DNA from: Melioribacteraceae bacterium 4301-Me
GTDB lineage: Bacteria > Bacteroidota > Ignavibacteria > Ignavibacteriales > Melioribacteraceae
DNA: 64,000 bases
Direction of reading: 5' to 3'
Assembly: GCA_041538185.1 (NCBI GenBank)
Contig: JBGORM010000006.1
Coordinates: 1 to 64,000, forward strand
The translations under genes and the position numbers were made by a program. This document shows positions 44,032 to 53,619 of the stretch, one piece after another. A model generated the notes under the pieces. It was given only the letters and a program-made list of their open reading frames with translations, had not been told where the DNA came from and did no database searches. Position 1 is the first letter of the stretch. Each line of letters begins with the position of its first letter.

Positions 44032-44913
44032 ATGGATTACTTAGAAAAATTAGAAGCACAAAGCATATATATTCTACGCGAAGCTTACAGGGAGTTCAAA
44101 AGCTTGGCAATGTTATGGTCTATCGGGAAGGATAGCACTGTTTTGCTGCATCTTGCACGTAAAGCTTTTTTTGGTCATGTTCCTTTTCCTTTAATCCATA
44201 TTGATACTTCATTTAAAATCCCTGAAATGATAGAATACAGAAACCAATTAGCTCTTCAGCTAAAGTTAAATTTAATTGTAGGTCAAAACACTGAAGCATT
44301 AAAAAACAAAAAAACATTTCCGCATGGAACAGTTGACAGATTAACATGCTGTAAATTGCTTAAATCGGAAGCATTAAAAAATACTTTGTCTGGAAACTGG
44401 CAAAGACTGAAGTTAAATCACGATACTGCTTCTTTTATTGAAGATGATAATAAAGAGGCTTATACAGGCGTAATTGTTGGTGTAAGAGCAGATGAAGAGG
44501 GCAGCAGGTCTAAAGAAAGATATTTTTCACCGCGCGATAAAAACAGCGATTGGGATATAAGCGACCAGCCGCCAGAATTTTGGAATCAATTTAAAACTGA
44601 ATTTGCACCAAACACTCATGTTAGAATTCATCCTCTTCTAGATTGGACAGAACTAAATATTTGGGAATATATCGATAGAGAAAATATTCCTGTCGTCTCT
44701 CTCTACTTTAACAATGGTTCTGGTAAAAGGTACAGATCCTTAGGCTGCTATCCATGTACTAAACCAGTTGATTCAGATGCCAAAAATGTAAAAGAAATTA
44801 TTGAAGAGCTAAGAACTGGAAAATTTGCGAATGTAGCTGAAAGGTCGGGACGCGAGCAAGATAAAGACGGCGGAGGAACTCTTGAAGAACTAAGAAAAGA
44901 AGGATATATGTAA
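44032..44913 (+). CDS. cysD: Sulfate adenylyltransferase subunit 2
   Basis: The PP-loop ATP pyrophosphatase subunit that adenylates sulfate. The motif [17 protein letters not shown] is visible near 30-46, along with the C-terminal [17 protein letters not shown]. It forms a complex with CysN. Length 293, normal. Confidence 0.95.
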   Translation: MDYLEKLEAQSIYILREAYREFKSLAMLWSIGKDSTVLLHLARKAFFGHVPFPLIHIDTSFKIPEMIEYRNQLALQLKLNLIVGQNTEALKNKKTFPHGTVDRLTCCKLLKSEALKNTLSGNWQRLKLNHDTASFIEDDNKEAYTGVIVGVRADEEGSRSKERYFSPRDKNSDWDISDQPPEFWNQFKTEFAPNTHVRIHPLLDWTELNIWEYIDRENIPVVSLYFNNGSGKRYRSLGCYPCTKPVDSDAKNVKEIIEELRTGKFANVAERSGREQDKDGGGTLEELRKEGYM

Positions 44914-44921
44914 TACACTCT

Positions 44922-44955
44922 TACTCTTGCTCTCAAATTTTAAAGAGCAAGAGTA
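44922..44955 (+). promoter_or_regulatory. Intercistronic hairpin between cysD and cysN
   Basis: A 12-base perfect stem TACTCTTGCTCT / AGAGCAAGAGTA with a ten-base loop, in a 73-base gap that is otherwise rare in this operon. No T tract follows, so it more likely affects mRNA processing or stability than terminates. Confidence 0.6.
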
Positions 44956-44986
44956 TAAGCAAGTAAAAAATTAAAAGGGGTTATTC

Positions 44987-46345
44987 ATGACAGAAAGGAT
45001 GAACATTGTTATTGTCGGTCACGTAGACCACGGTAAAAGTACTCTAATTGGCAGATTACTTGCCGATACCAATTCTTTACCCAACGGTAAGCTTGAACAA
45101 ACAAAAAGAAAGTGTGAATTAAACTCTAAACCATTCGAATATGCATTTTTACTTGACGCTTTAGTGGATGAACAAGCGCAAGGTATAACTATAGATACAG
45201 CCAGAGTATTTTTTAAGACAAAAAAAAGGGAGTATATAATTATTGATGCACCAGGCCATATTGAATTTTTAAAAAACATGGTCTCTGGTGCTGCACGTGC
45301 TGAGGCAGCAATTCTTTTAATCGATGCAAACGAAGGTATTGCAGAAAACACAAAGAGGCACGCCTTCATGCTTTCTCTTCTTGGAATTCGTCAAGTCGTT
45401 GTGGCAATTAATAAGATGGACCTCGTCAATTACAGCAAATCAAAATTTGACCAGCTTACTTACGAATACTCAGAATTTCTCGAAAGTATTTGCATTTCAC
45501 CATTGGCTTATGTGCCAATCTCAGCAAGAGAAGGTATTAATCTAATCGAACATTCTTATTTAACAAATTGGTACGACGGACCAACGGTAATAGAACTCAT
45601 AGATAATTTCGAAAAAGAAAAGGAAGAAAGCGAAAACAACTTTAGAATGTTTGTTCAAGGCGTTTATAAATTTACTGCTAATAACGACAACAGAAGAATT
45701 ATTGCCGGTACAATTAACTCGGGAACTATAGAAATTGGAGATGAAATAATCTTTCTTCCAAGTGGAAAAAAATCTACTGTTAAAACTATTGAGATGTTCG
45801 GAAAACACTCTATCTCCAAAGCTACAGCTGGTCAAGCAATTGGTCTAACTCTAAATACACAAATCTATGTTAAGCCGTCTGAATTAATTTGTAAGGCAGA
45901 AGAAACACTTCCTTATACCTCAAACAGATTTAAAGCCAATGTGTTCTGGATGGGCAAAAAAAATTTGACCACTAATAAAATATACAAACTAAAAATAGGT
46001 ACAAATAAAGTAGAAATGAGAATAGAGAAATTGGAAACTGTACTTGATGCCTCATCATTACAAATAATAAACGGCAGAACCGAAGTACACAAGCACGAAG
46101 TAGCTCAGTTGATAATCGAAACTAGGAATCCCATTAGTTTTGATTTAATTAATCAAATAAAAGATACAAGCCGTTTTGTAATTGTGGATGATTATGATAT
46201 TGCTGGGGGTGGAATTATTACCGAGTCCCTGCAGCAAAAAACAGAAGGGTATGTGCCTAACTTTTCTGATTTTGAAAATGAGTTATATAATCTAATTAAA
46301 AAACATTTTCCTCATTGGGAATTAAAACCAATTCGAGGAATATGA
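44987..46345 (+). CDS. cysN: Sulfate adenylyltransferase subunit 1 (GTPase)
   Basis: EF-Tu-like GTPase that drives CysD. The P-loop GHVDHGKST is near 11-19, DAPGH near 94, NKMD near 148. At 452 residues it lacks a fused CysC APS-kinase domain. The ATG follows an AAAAGGGG site. Same operon. Confidence 0.94.
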   Translation: MTERMNIVIVGHVDHGKSTLIGRLLADTNSLPNGKLEQTKRKCELNSKPFEYAFLLDALVDEQAQGITIDTARVFFKTKKREYIIIDAPGHIEFLKNMVSGAARAEAAILLIDANEGIAENTKRHAFMLSLLGIRQVVVAINKMDLVNYSKSKFDQLTYEYSEFLESICISPLAYVPISAREGINLIEHSYLTNWYDGPTVIELIDNFEKEKEESENNFRMFVQGVYKFTANNDNRRIIAGTINSGTIEIGDEIIFLPSGKKSTVKTIEMFGKHSISKATAGQAIGLTLNTQIYVKPSELICKAEETLPYTSNRFKANVFWMGKKNLTTNKIYKLKIGTNKVEMRIEKLETVLDASSLQIINGRTEVHKHEVAQLIIETRNPISFDLINQIKDTSRFVIVDDYDIAGGGIITESLQQKTEGYVPNFSDFENELYNLIKKHFPHWELKPIRGI

Positions 46346-46380
46346 CTTAATATTTATAAGCAATATTTGAAAGAAACAAT

Positions 46381-47673
46381 ATGCATAAAATAAATTCACT
46401 ACCAGTGCTTCTGAAAAATCCTAAGATACTATTGATAGGAGGGGGTAAAGTAGCTCTACAAAAAATTAAAGTGTTGTTGGAAAACGATATAGAGTTTTTT
46501 GTAATTACAGAAAAAATTTGTGCTGAGCTTATTAATTATCACTTCAATTACTCTATTAAAAAGTTTGAGAAAAAAGATGCTGAAAATTATAACATTATCA
46601 TTAACGCTTCAGGTAATAATGAAGTAAAGGCTATTATTAAAGAAATTAAAAGAGAAAGATTTATTCTAGTTAACACTGTTGACGTTCCCGAAGAATGTGA
46701 TTTTTATTTTTCTTCCTTACTAATTTATAAAAATCTTAAAGTTGCTGTATCGAGTAATGGCGCCAGCCCAACAATTACTCAAATAGTTCGCGATAAAATT
46801 AAAAATTATCTGCCGACTCAATTAGGTGAATTAGCAGAAAAAAAATTTTTAGAGCGAACTGCTGGCATTATTAATCCTGATGAAACAAAAAAAGAGACTT
46901 TAAAATTATTCGGTAAAGTATATCTAATTGGCTGTGGAATAGGCGGGATAGATATGTTAACTCTAAGAGCTTACAATCTTCTTCAAAATGATTTGGATTT
47001 GGTTTTGTACGATCATCTTATCACAGAAGATATTTTGGGCATAATCCCAAAGCATGTAGAAAAAATATATGTCGGCAAATGCAAAGGTAGATATGCAATG
47101 ACGCAGGATGAAATAAATAAATTGCTTTTAAATTATGCACAAAGGGGAATGAGAGTGGGCAGACTTAAAAACGGCGATCCTTTTTTGTTTGGGCGTGGCT
47201 CAGAAGAGGCTGTCTTTTTAATAAATCATAATATTGAAGTGGAAATAATTCCCGGTGTTCCTTCCGTTACTGCCGCACCTTTAAGTGCAGGTATTCCTAT
47301 TACTGCACGAGAAATTTCCTCATCGGTTTCAATTGTTACTGCTCATTTGAAAGGTGGCGTTTTTGATTCTTCATGGATTGATTTATTAAAAAGAAAAAAT
47401 CATACTACAATTGTTTTAATGGGATTAACTCAAGCTGAAAATATCATCAATCATGCAAATAAAAATGGTGTAGATGAGTATTTGCCAACAGCAGTTATTT
47501 CGAACGCGGGAAGAAATAATCAAAAAGTACTTACTGGCTCGCTTAAAAATTTGGTTGAGCTGTCAAATAATGCAGAACCACCTGCAGTTCTTGTATTTGG
47601 CAATGTCGTTAATTTTTCAAATATACTTCCTCATTTCCGATATTATAAAATTTTTGAAGAATTAAATAGCTAA
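46381..47673 (+). CDS. cysG: Siroheme synthase (dehydrogenase plus uroporphyrinogen-III methyltransferase)
   Basis: Makes sirohydrochlorin for the sulfite reductase. The N-terminal Rossmann part (KILLIGGGKVALQKIK, about 15-30) resembles precorrin-2 dehydrogenase. The C-terminal part from about 180 has the SUMT signatures VYLIGCGIGGIDMLTLRA and RLKNGDPFLFGRG. Total 430 residues. Its place directly ahead of the siroheme enzyme fits. Confidence 0.92.
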   Translation: MHKINSLPVLLKNPKILLIGGGKVALQKIKVLLENDIEFFVITEKICAELINYHFNYSIKKFEKKDAENYNIIINASGNNEVKAIIKEIKRERFILVNTVDVPEECDFYFSSLLIYKNLKVAVSSNGASPTITQIVRDKIKNYLPTQLGELAEKKFLERTAGIINPDETKKETLKLFGKVYLIGCGIGGIDMLTLRAYNLLQNDLDLVLYDHLITEDILGIIPKHVEKIYVGKCKGRYAMTQDEINKLLLNYAQRGMRVGRLKNGDPFLFGRGSEEAVFLINHNIEVEIIPGVPSVTAAPLSAGIPITAREISSSVSIVTAHLKGGVFDSSWIDLLKRKNHTTIVLMGLTQAENIINHANKNGVDEYLPTAVISNAGRNNQKVLTGSLKNLVELSNNAEPPAVLVFGNVVNFSNILPHFRYYKIFEELNS

Positions 47674-47696
47674 GAAACAAAATAAAGGGACAAGCG

Positions 47697-49910
47697 ATGG
47701 AACAATTAAAAATATGGCAGCAGATAGACATTAACAAAAGTTACAACGTTTACCGCGAAATTGATGAATATGAGGAAATTATCAATAAACTGAAAACTGG
47801 CGAAATTCATCCCGAAAGATTCAAAAGCTATCGTTTAACTTTCGGTACTTACGGCGTCCGTCATCATACCGAAGGAACACACATGCAAAGAATTAAAATA
47901 CCAGGTGGATTTATTCTTTCAGAACAATTAAGAAAAATTGCAACTATCACAGAGTTATACGCCGCTTCGGGTCATGCTCATCTTACTACTCGACAAGATA
48001 TTCAGCTGCATTATATTGACCTGGAAAACATTCCTACTGTTTTAAGAATGCTGGCCGATGTCGGTATTACTACAAAAGAAGCATGCGGCAACAGCGTTAG
48101 AAATATTACTGCATCTTACCTTTCGGGTATAAGTAAAGACGAAAAATTTGACGTCTTACCCTATGCAATTTTTTGTACAAGATATTTTTTAAGGCATCCT
48201 CTTTCATCTACATTACCGAGAAAATTTAAAATCTCTTTCTCCGAAAGTGAAGCTGATAATGCTTATTCGAGAATTCATGATATTGGCTGCATACCCCAAG
48301 TTCATTTTAACGGAAAAGAAATTCGTGGCTTTAAAGTTTATGCAGGCGGCGGATTAGGCGCAGTGCCTATTACTTCAAAATTAATTACAGACTTTATACC
48401 GGTTGAAGAATTCTATTTATTTGTTGAAGCCGCTCTACGAATATTTCATAAATATGGAACAGAAGAAAGAAAAAATAGAAACAAAGCAAGAATGAAATTT
48501 TTAATCGCAAGGATTGGATTTAATAAATTTAAGGAACTCGTCTTCAATGAATTTAATTTTTTGAAACAGCACAGAAAAATCAAAGATGAGCTTGAAAAAT
48601 ACATTCAAGAATTTCCACTGCCCGCTCCAACAAAAAATGGAAGAACAGATGGACCGGCAAATTCTAAAAAATTAAAACAACCAGTTTATTACTCATTATC
48701 AGAACTTAAAAAAGAACTCTGGAATTTATTCAAGCAAGACATAATAGAACAAAAACAGTCGGGCTATCTAGCAATAATGATTAAACCAATACTTGGGAAT
48801 TTAGAACCGGAAAAATTAAGAGCAGTTGCTGAATTTTCAGATAAATATGGGGCTGGTTACGCAATTATAACTCCAACTCAAAATATACTTGTTCCTTGGA
48901 TAGAAAATAAATTTATTTACGACGCTTACAATTTTCTTGTACAAAATGATTTTTATAGCAGATCAAATGAATCTACACGGGATATAGTTTCCTGTCCAGG
49001 TGCATATTCATGCCGTTTGGCAGTTACTCATCCATATAATTTAGCAGAATATATCGGAAAAAATATTGACGATCTTTCTGGCATTCGACTGCATATTTCC
49101 GGCTGCCCAAATTCTTGCGGTCAACATCATATTGGTGATATTGGTTTGTTCGGCGCTTCACTTAAAGTCGATGGCAAATTATCTCCTCATTACGTTGTAT
49201 TGATAGGCGGAAATGTTTTTTATCAAAAGGATAGAATTGGTCGTGTAATCGGAAAAATTCCAGCAGCTAATGCCCATTTATTCATAAGAGAAGTAAAAGA
49301 ATATTGGGTGAAAAATAAAAACGACAACGAACAGTTTTTTGAATTTGTTGATAGAGTCGGAATCGACCCATTTAGAAGAATACTTGCTAAATATTCGAAG
49401 ATAGAAGTTGAAGACCCGCAATTTTATAAAGAACCGGGCTTAGATGAAGAATTCAAAATGGAAGCCGAAAGCAGAGGCGAGTGTGCTGGAAGTTTATTGG
49501 ATCTTATGGCAATTAATCTGTTCGATTCAATACGGAATATTTATGAAGCCGAAGATGACTTGAAATCTGAAAATTGGAACCTTGTGAAAGAAAAATGCCT
49601 GGATTCGATATTAAAATGTGCTAAAATGTTCGTTTACCTTGAAGGCGTAGAACCACAAGAAGAAAGTGAAATACTTAATGAATTTGTAAAAAGAATAAAT
49701 CCTAAAAGATGGCTGTGCAATGATTGGTCGAATATCAAAGAAAATTTTTTGAAGTGGAAATACAATAAAGAAGAACAGGAAACAATTTTGCAGTTGTATA
49801 ATTACACAAAAGAATTTGTATACGATTGCGATAAATCATATTTAAGACTGCAGCCAAGCTTAAAAATAATGGAATGTATAAAAAATAACGGAGAGAAAAA
49901 TGAGTTCTGA
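47697..49910 (+). CDS. Siroheme-[4Fe-4S] sulfite reductase with C-terminal helical extension
   Basis: Six-electron reduction of sulfite to sulfide. Two ferredoxin-like repeats surround the cluster-siroheme motif CPGAYSCRLA and SGCPNSCGQHHIGDIG. At 737 residues it is longer than ordinary ferredoxin-type sulfite/nitrite reductases; the last ~170 residues (from about 565) are acidic, helical and Trp-rich, and I do not recognise them. Nitrite cannot be excluded as substrate, but the operon points to sulfite. It overlaps tusA by 11 bases. Confidence 0.88.
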   Translation: MEQLKIWQQIDINKSYNVYREIDEYEEIINKLKTGEIHPERFKSYRLTFGTYGVRHHTEGTHMQRIKIPGGFILSEQLRKIATITELYAASGHAHLTTRQDIQLHYIDLENIPTVLRMLADVGITTKEACGNSVRNITASYLSGISKDEKFDVLPYAIFCTRYFLRHPLSSTLPRKFKISFSESEADNAYSRIHDIGCIPQVHFNGKEIRGFKVYAGGGLGAVPITSKLITDFIPVEEFYLFVEAALRIFHKYGTEERKNRNKARMKFLIARIGFNKFKELVFNEFNFLKQHRKIKDELEKYIQEFPLPAPTKNGRTDGPANSKKLKQPVYYSLSELKKELWNLFKQDIIEQKQSGYLAIMIKPILGNLEPEKLRAVAEFSDKYGAGYAIITPTQNILVPWIENKFIYDAYNFLVQNDFYSRSNESTRDIVSCPGAYSCRLAVTHPYNLAEYIGKNIDDLSGIRLHISGCPNSCGQHHIGDIGLFGASLKVDGKLSPHYVVLIGGNVFYQKDRIGRVIGKIPAANAHLFIREVKEYWVKNKNDNEQFFEFVDRVGIDPFRRILAKYSKIEVEDPQFYKEPGLDEEFKMEAESRGECAGSLLDLMAINLFDSIRNIYEAEDDLKSENWNLVKEKCLDSILKCAKMFVYLEGVEPQEESEILNEFVKRINPKRWLCNDWSNIKENFLKWKYNKEEQETILQLYNYTKEFVYDCDKSYLRLQPSLKIMECIKNNGEKNEF

Positions 49911-50151
49911 AAACATTCTTATTTCTGATGAGATATTAGATTTGAAAGGTGTTTCATGCCCGTTTAATTACGTTAAAGCAAAACTTAAATTGGAGACAAT
50001 GCAGACAGGCAAGATTTTAGAAGTAATACTTGATGATGGTGCTCCTATTAGAAATGTGCCGCGTTCACTTAAACAAGACGGGCATTCAATTTTGCTTGAA
50101 GAAAAAATTAACACCAATAATTGGAAAATACTCGTTAGAAAAGAAAAATAG
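49900..50151 (+). CDS. TusA-family sulfur carrier 1
   Basis: An 83-residue protein with the CP motif in LKGVSCPFNYVKAKL (C20-P21), the persulfide-carrying cysteine of TusA/SirA-like proteins. It probably relays sulfide- or cysteine-derived sulfur to the ThiS-like carrier (inference). Starts inside the end of the sulfite reductase gene. Confidence 0.87.
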   Translation: MSSENILISDEILDLKGVSCPFNYVKAKLKLETMQTGKILEVILDDGAPIRNVPRSLKQDGHSILLEEKINTNNWKILVRKEK

Positions 50152-50168
50152 ATAAGGAGAAAGGTAAA

Positions 50169-50387
50169 ATGAAACTAACAATTAACGGAAACACTGAAAC
50201 AATTAACAAAGAAAAAATAACGGTATCAGAACTGCTGAAATTAAAAAATGTTGCTATGCCGGAAATGGTATCGGTGGAATTAAACGGCGAAATAATTGAC
50301 AGCAGCTCTTATGAAAAAATTGAAGTGAAAGATTCAGATGTAATTGAATTTTTGTATTTCATGGGTGGAGGGAAAATTGGACTTTGA
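50169..50387 (+). CDS. ThiS/MoaD-like sulfur carrier with masked GG tail
   Basis: A 72-residue beta-grasp protein (MKLTINGNTETIN...VELNGEII...FLYFMGGGKIGL). ThiS, MoaD and CysO need a free GG end to be thiocarboxylated. Here the GGG is followed by KIGL, so a protease must trim it. A JAMM protease is the last gene of the same operon. This is the logic of the HcyS carrier of Wolinella methionine synthesis. A strong AAGGAGAAAGG site precedes the ATG. The final codons overlap the start of the next gene by 11 bases, so the coding of the tail is also the ribosome-binding site of metY. Confidence 0.88.
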   Translation: MKLTINGNTETINKEKITVSELLKLKNVAMPEMVSVELNGEIIDSSSYEKIEVKDSDVIEFLYFMGGGKIGL

Positions 50388-51615
50388 AACAAAAGCAATA
50401 CACATCGGCTTAAATCAAGAAAATAAATTTGGCTCTGCCACATCTGTTCCTCTTTATCAAACTGCTGCATTCTCTTTTAATACAGCAGAAGAACTTCAAG
50501 AGGTGTTCGAAGGCAAACGATTTGGCTATGTATACACGAGAATTTCGAATCCTACTATAACAGCTTTTGAACTGAGAATAAATTCTCTCGAAGAGGGAAT
50601 TGGTGCAATTGCTACTGCTTCTGGAATGGCAGCCATTGCGTCGGTTATTTTCGCTTTAACAGAACAAGGAGACGAAATAATTTCTTCTGAATCTCTCTTT
50701 GGTGGCACTTATTTATTCTTTAACGAGGTGGTAAGTAAATACGGAGTTAAGATTAATTATGTTGATCTTAACAACATCGATTCACTTAAAAAGTTGATAA
50801 ACAACAAAACTAGATTAATTTTTCTTGAATCGATTAGCAATCCAAAATTAGAAATCCCCAACCTGAAACTGATTTCAAATGTTGCAAAAGAACACAACAT
50901 TCCTGTTGTTGTTGATAATACCTTAACAACACCATACCTGTGGTGTTCGAAATATTTCGGTGCTGATATTATTGTTCATTCAGCAACCAAATACATAACC
51001 GGTAATGGTACTGCAATTGGCGGAGTATTAATAGATACGGGCAATTACAACTGGAAAGATTCTTCCGTAAACAAAATTAAAGAGCAGAGCAAAAAAACGG
51101 GAAATCTTGCTTTCTTATCTGTCGTTCGGTCAAAAATATATCAAAACATTGGATTTTCGCCTTCGCCTTTTAATGTTTTTCTGCATTTACTTGGACTTGA
51201 AACATTACACTTAAGAATGGAAAAACATTGCAGCAATGCTCTCGCATTATCAGAATATCTTAAGAATCATAAAAAAGTTGTGGATGTTAATTATCCTGGA
51301 CTTAAAGGCAACAAATTTCATCTTGTGGGAAAAGAACAGTTTAATAATAAATTCAGCGGCTTGTTAACTTTTTCTCTCGAGTCTAAACAAGCATGCTTTA
51401 ACTTTATTAACAACTTAAAATTAGTAAAAAATTTAGCAAATCTTGGCGATACACGTACACTTGTTATTCATCCGGACTCAACTATTTATATTAATTGCAC
51501 ACAAGAAGAAAAAAAATCAGCAGGAGTTAGTGATAACATGATTAGAGTTTCGGTTGGACTTGAAAGCATCAATGATATAATTGAAGATTTTAGTCAATCC
51601 TTGGAAAAAATTTAA
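50377..51615 (+). CDS. metY: MetY/MetZ-type sulfhydrylase (Cys/Met metabolism PLP enzyme)
   Basis: A PLP enzyme of the transsulfuration family, with the PLP lysine K205 in VHSATKYITGNG. The start is TTG at 50377 with a GGAGGG site five bases upstream; a longer start is unlikely because it overlaps thiS in another frame. In this operon the likely reaction is transfer of sulfur from the carrier thiocarboxylate, or from free sulfide, to O-acetyl- or O-succinyl-homoserine, giving homocysteine. 412 residues. Cystathionine gamma-synthase or gamma-lyase cannot be excluded by sequence alone. Confidence 0.85.
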   Translation: MDFETKAIHIGLNQENKFGSATSVPLYQTAAFSFNTAEELQEVFEGKRFGYVYTRISNPTITAFELRINSLEEGIGAIATASGMAAIASVIFALTEQGDEIISSESLFGGTYLFFNEVVSKYGVKINYVDLNNIDSLKKLINNKTRLIFLESISNPKLEIPNLKLISNVAKEHNIPVVVDNTLTTPYLWCSKYFGADIIVHSATKYITGNGTAIGGVLIDTGNYNWKDSSVNKIKEQSKKTGNLAFLSVVRSKIYQNIGFSPSPFNVFLHLLGLETLHLRMEKHCSNALALSEYLKNHKKVVDVNYPGLKGNKFHLVGKEQFNNKFSGLLTFSLESKQACFNFINNLKLVKNLANLGDTRTLVIHPDSTIYINCTQEEKKSAGVSDNMIRVSVGLESINDIIEDFSQSLEKI

Positions 51616-51629
51616 TGAGGAGAAACAAC

Positions 51630-52433
51630 ATGAATTTTTCAGAAGAACAAATTTATAGGTACAGCAGACATATTATATTAAAAGAAGTCGGTGGGGAGGG
51701 ACAAAAAAAATTATTAGAATCAAAAATTCTTGTTATTGGTGCAGGCGGTTTAGGCTCTCCTGTTTTAGCTTACCTTGCTGCTGCGGGTATTGGAACTTTA
51801 GGCGTTGTAGATAGTGACGTAGTAGATTTAAGTAATTTACAACGACAAATAATTCACTTTACACCTGACCTTGACCTACCAAAAGTTGAGTCGGCTAAAA
51901 ACAAAATAGAACAAATAAACCCGGATGTAAAAGTTGTCGCATACAATACAAGATTAACATCTAACAACATTGCAGAGATTATTAATCAATACGATTTTAT
52001 AATCGACGGCACCGACAATTTTCCTACTAAGTTTCTAATTAACGATGCTTGCGTAATGCTAAGAAAACCATACTCTCACGCTGGAATCCTAAGATTCGAT
52101 GGACAAACTTTTACTTACACACCTGGCAACATGTGCTACAGATGCATTTTTAAGGAGCCCCCACCGAAAGGTGCTGTTCCAACATGCAGCGAAGCTGGTA
52201 TTTTAGGCGCTGTTGCTGGTGTCATAGGCTCAATTCAGGCAGTAGAAGCATTAAAATTCATTCTTAACAAAGGAGAACTGTTAACAAATAGACTGTTAAC
52301 CTTCAATGCACTCTCAACAAAATTTAGGGAAATTAAATTGAGAAAGAATCCTAACTGTGCCGTGTGCGGGAATAATCCATCTATAAAAGAATTACAAGAT
52401 CATGAACAGCCTGTTTGTGACCTAAAAACTTAA
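51630..52433 (+). CDS. MoeB/ThiF/HesA-family adenylyltransferase
   Basis: Activates the GG end of a sulfur carrier by adenylation, the first step to thiocarboxylate. The nucleotide motif VIGAGGLGSPV and RQIIHF are present; zinc-binding CYRC and CAVC pairs are visible. ATG at 51630 chosen for its GAGGAG site. Residues after the last zinc pair are only a short tail, so no rhodanese domain is fused. 267 residues. Confidence 0.93.
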   Translation: MNFSEEQIYRYSRHIILKEVGGEGQKKLLESKILVIGAGGLGSPVLAYLAAAGIGTLGVVDSDVVDLSNLQRQIIHFTPDLDLPKVESAKNKIEQINPDVKVVAYNTRLTSNNIAEIINQYDFIIDGTDNFPTKFLINDACVMLRKPYSHAGILRFDGQTFTYTPGNMCYRCIFKEPPPKGAVPTCSEAGILGAVAGVIGSIQAVEALKFILNKGELLTNRLLTFNALSTKFREIKLRKNPNCAVCGNNPSIKELQDHEQPVCDLKT

Positions 52434-52455
52434 ATACAATAAAGGAGTAATTGCA

Positions 52456-52935
52456 ATGGAAAATAAAAAGAAGATATCAATAGTTTTATTTAGCGGTGAT
52501 TTTGATAAAGCTATAGCAGCCTTTACTATAGCTTCGGGTGCAGCTGCTGTTAATTATGAGGTTAATTTGTTCTTTACTTTCTGGGGATTAAACGTCATAA
52601 AAAAATACAAAACTAGAAATGCAATCGGTGAAGGATTTCTTGCTAAAGTTTTTAATTTCTTGATGGGCGGCTTAAAGAATCTGCCATTAAGTCGCTTGAA
52701 CTTCGCTGGTGCTAGTCCAAAACTTATGACAAATCTTATGAAGAAAAGAAACGTAGCAACTTTGAAAGAATTAATTGACGCATCTATTCTTCTTAATGTA
52801 AATTTTTACGCCTGCGAAATGTCAATCAACATACTTGGTCTTAAAAAAGATGATTTTATACCTCAAGTAAAAGAAATACTTGGCGTTGCAAAATTTTTAA
52901 ATCTTGCAGAAAATGGGGAGGTGTTATTTATATGA
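52456..52935 (+). CDS. DsrE/F-like sulfur-relay protein
   Basis: A 159-residue protein with the DsrE-type opening KKKISIVLFSGDFDKAIAAFTIASGAAAVNYEVNLFFTFWG and one conserved cysteine in NFYACEMSIN. This family often carries persulfide sulfur together with TusA. It is followed by a second TusA gene with a four-base overlap. Confidence 0.85.
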   Translation: MENKKKISIVLFSGDFDKAIAAFTIASGAAAVNYEVNLFFTFWGLNVIKKYKTRNAIGEGFLAKVFNFLMGGLKNLPLSRLNFAGASPKLMTNLMKKRNVATLKELIDASILLNVNFYACEMSINILGLKKDDFIPQVKEILGVAKFLNLAENGEVLFI

Positions 52936-53159
52936 AAACTGTAAAGCTTGATATAACAAAAGAACATTGCCCAATGACTTTTGTTAAAACTAAACTCGAA
53001 CTGGAAAAACTTAGTAAGGGCGATATTCTTGAAGTAATTTTAAAGGAAGGTGAACCACTCGAAAATGTTCCTAAGACTGTTACTGAACAAGGTAATAAAG
53101 TAATCGAGATAAAAAATTTACACGATGATATTCACTTAGTTGTTATCGAAAAAGGGTAA
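52932..53159 (+). CDS. TusA-family sulfur carrier 2
   Basis: A 75-residue protein with the CP motif in EHCPMTFVKTKLEL. It is a paralogue of the TusA at 49900 (shared KxKLELE, GDILEVIL and PLENVP). Pairs of TusA with DsrE are seen in other sulfur-trafficking operons. Confidence 0.87.
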   Translation: MKTVKLDITKEHCPMTFVKTKLELEKLSKGDILEVILKEGEPLENVPKTVTEQGNKVIEIKNLHDDIHLVVIEKG

Positions 53160-53164
53160 AAATA

Positions 53165-53560
53165 ATGACGATCAAAATTCCTAAAAAAATAATAAATAAG
53201 ATTGTCGAACACGGTAAAAAAGATTTTCCTATAGAGGCTTGCGGATATCTTATAGGAAATGGTGATACAGTTACAGATATTATTTACATGACCAATATCG
53301 ACAAATCTAACGAACATTTTACATTTGATCCTAAAGAGCAGTTTAAAGCTTTAAAGTATGCGCGTGAAAAGGGTGAAAAACTTTTAGCAGTTTACCACTC
53401 ACATCCCAACTCACCTGCTAGAATGTCTAATGAAGATATTCGTTTAGCAAACGATACTTCAATGAAATACTTAATTTATTCTGTTGTTGATGATAAAATT
53501 AATTGTTTCATTGTTGATAAAGATAAGAATGTAGAAAAAATAGAAATTGTTGTTCTATAA
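53165..53560 (+). CDS. JAMM/MPN+ metalloprotease
   Basis: A 131-residue protease with the JAMM signature: an early glutamate (FPIEACG, E24), H78-x-H80, S88 and D91 in HSHPNSPARMSNED. Zinc-dependent enzymes of this size trim or release sulfur carrier proteins (Mec+ with CysO, HcyD with HcyS). Its expected substrate is the KIGL-tailed carrier earlier in the operon. Confidence 0.92.
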   Translation: MTIKIPKKIINKIVEHGKKDFPIEACGYLIGNGDTVTDIIYMTNIDKSNEHFTFDPKEQFKALKYAREKGEKLLAVYHSHPNSPARMSNEDIRLANDTSMKYLIYSVVDDKINCFIVDKDKNVEKIEIVVL

Positions 53561-53619
53561 TAAGAAATAGTATACGTAAGTTTTTATTTTTGTTTTAATC
53601 AAAAAACATTTTAAACAAA

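Noticed and set aside
46381..47673. CysG as nitrite-reductase partner in a nitrogen operon
   Set aside because: No nitrate or nitrite transport genes nearby; all neighbours handle sulfur.
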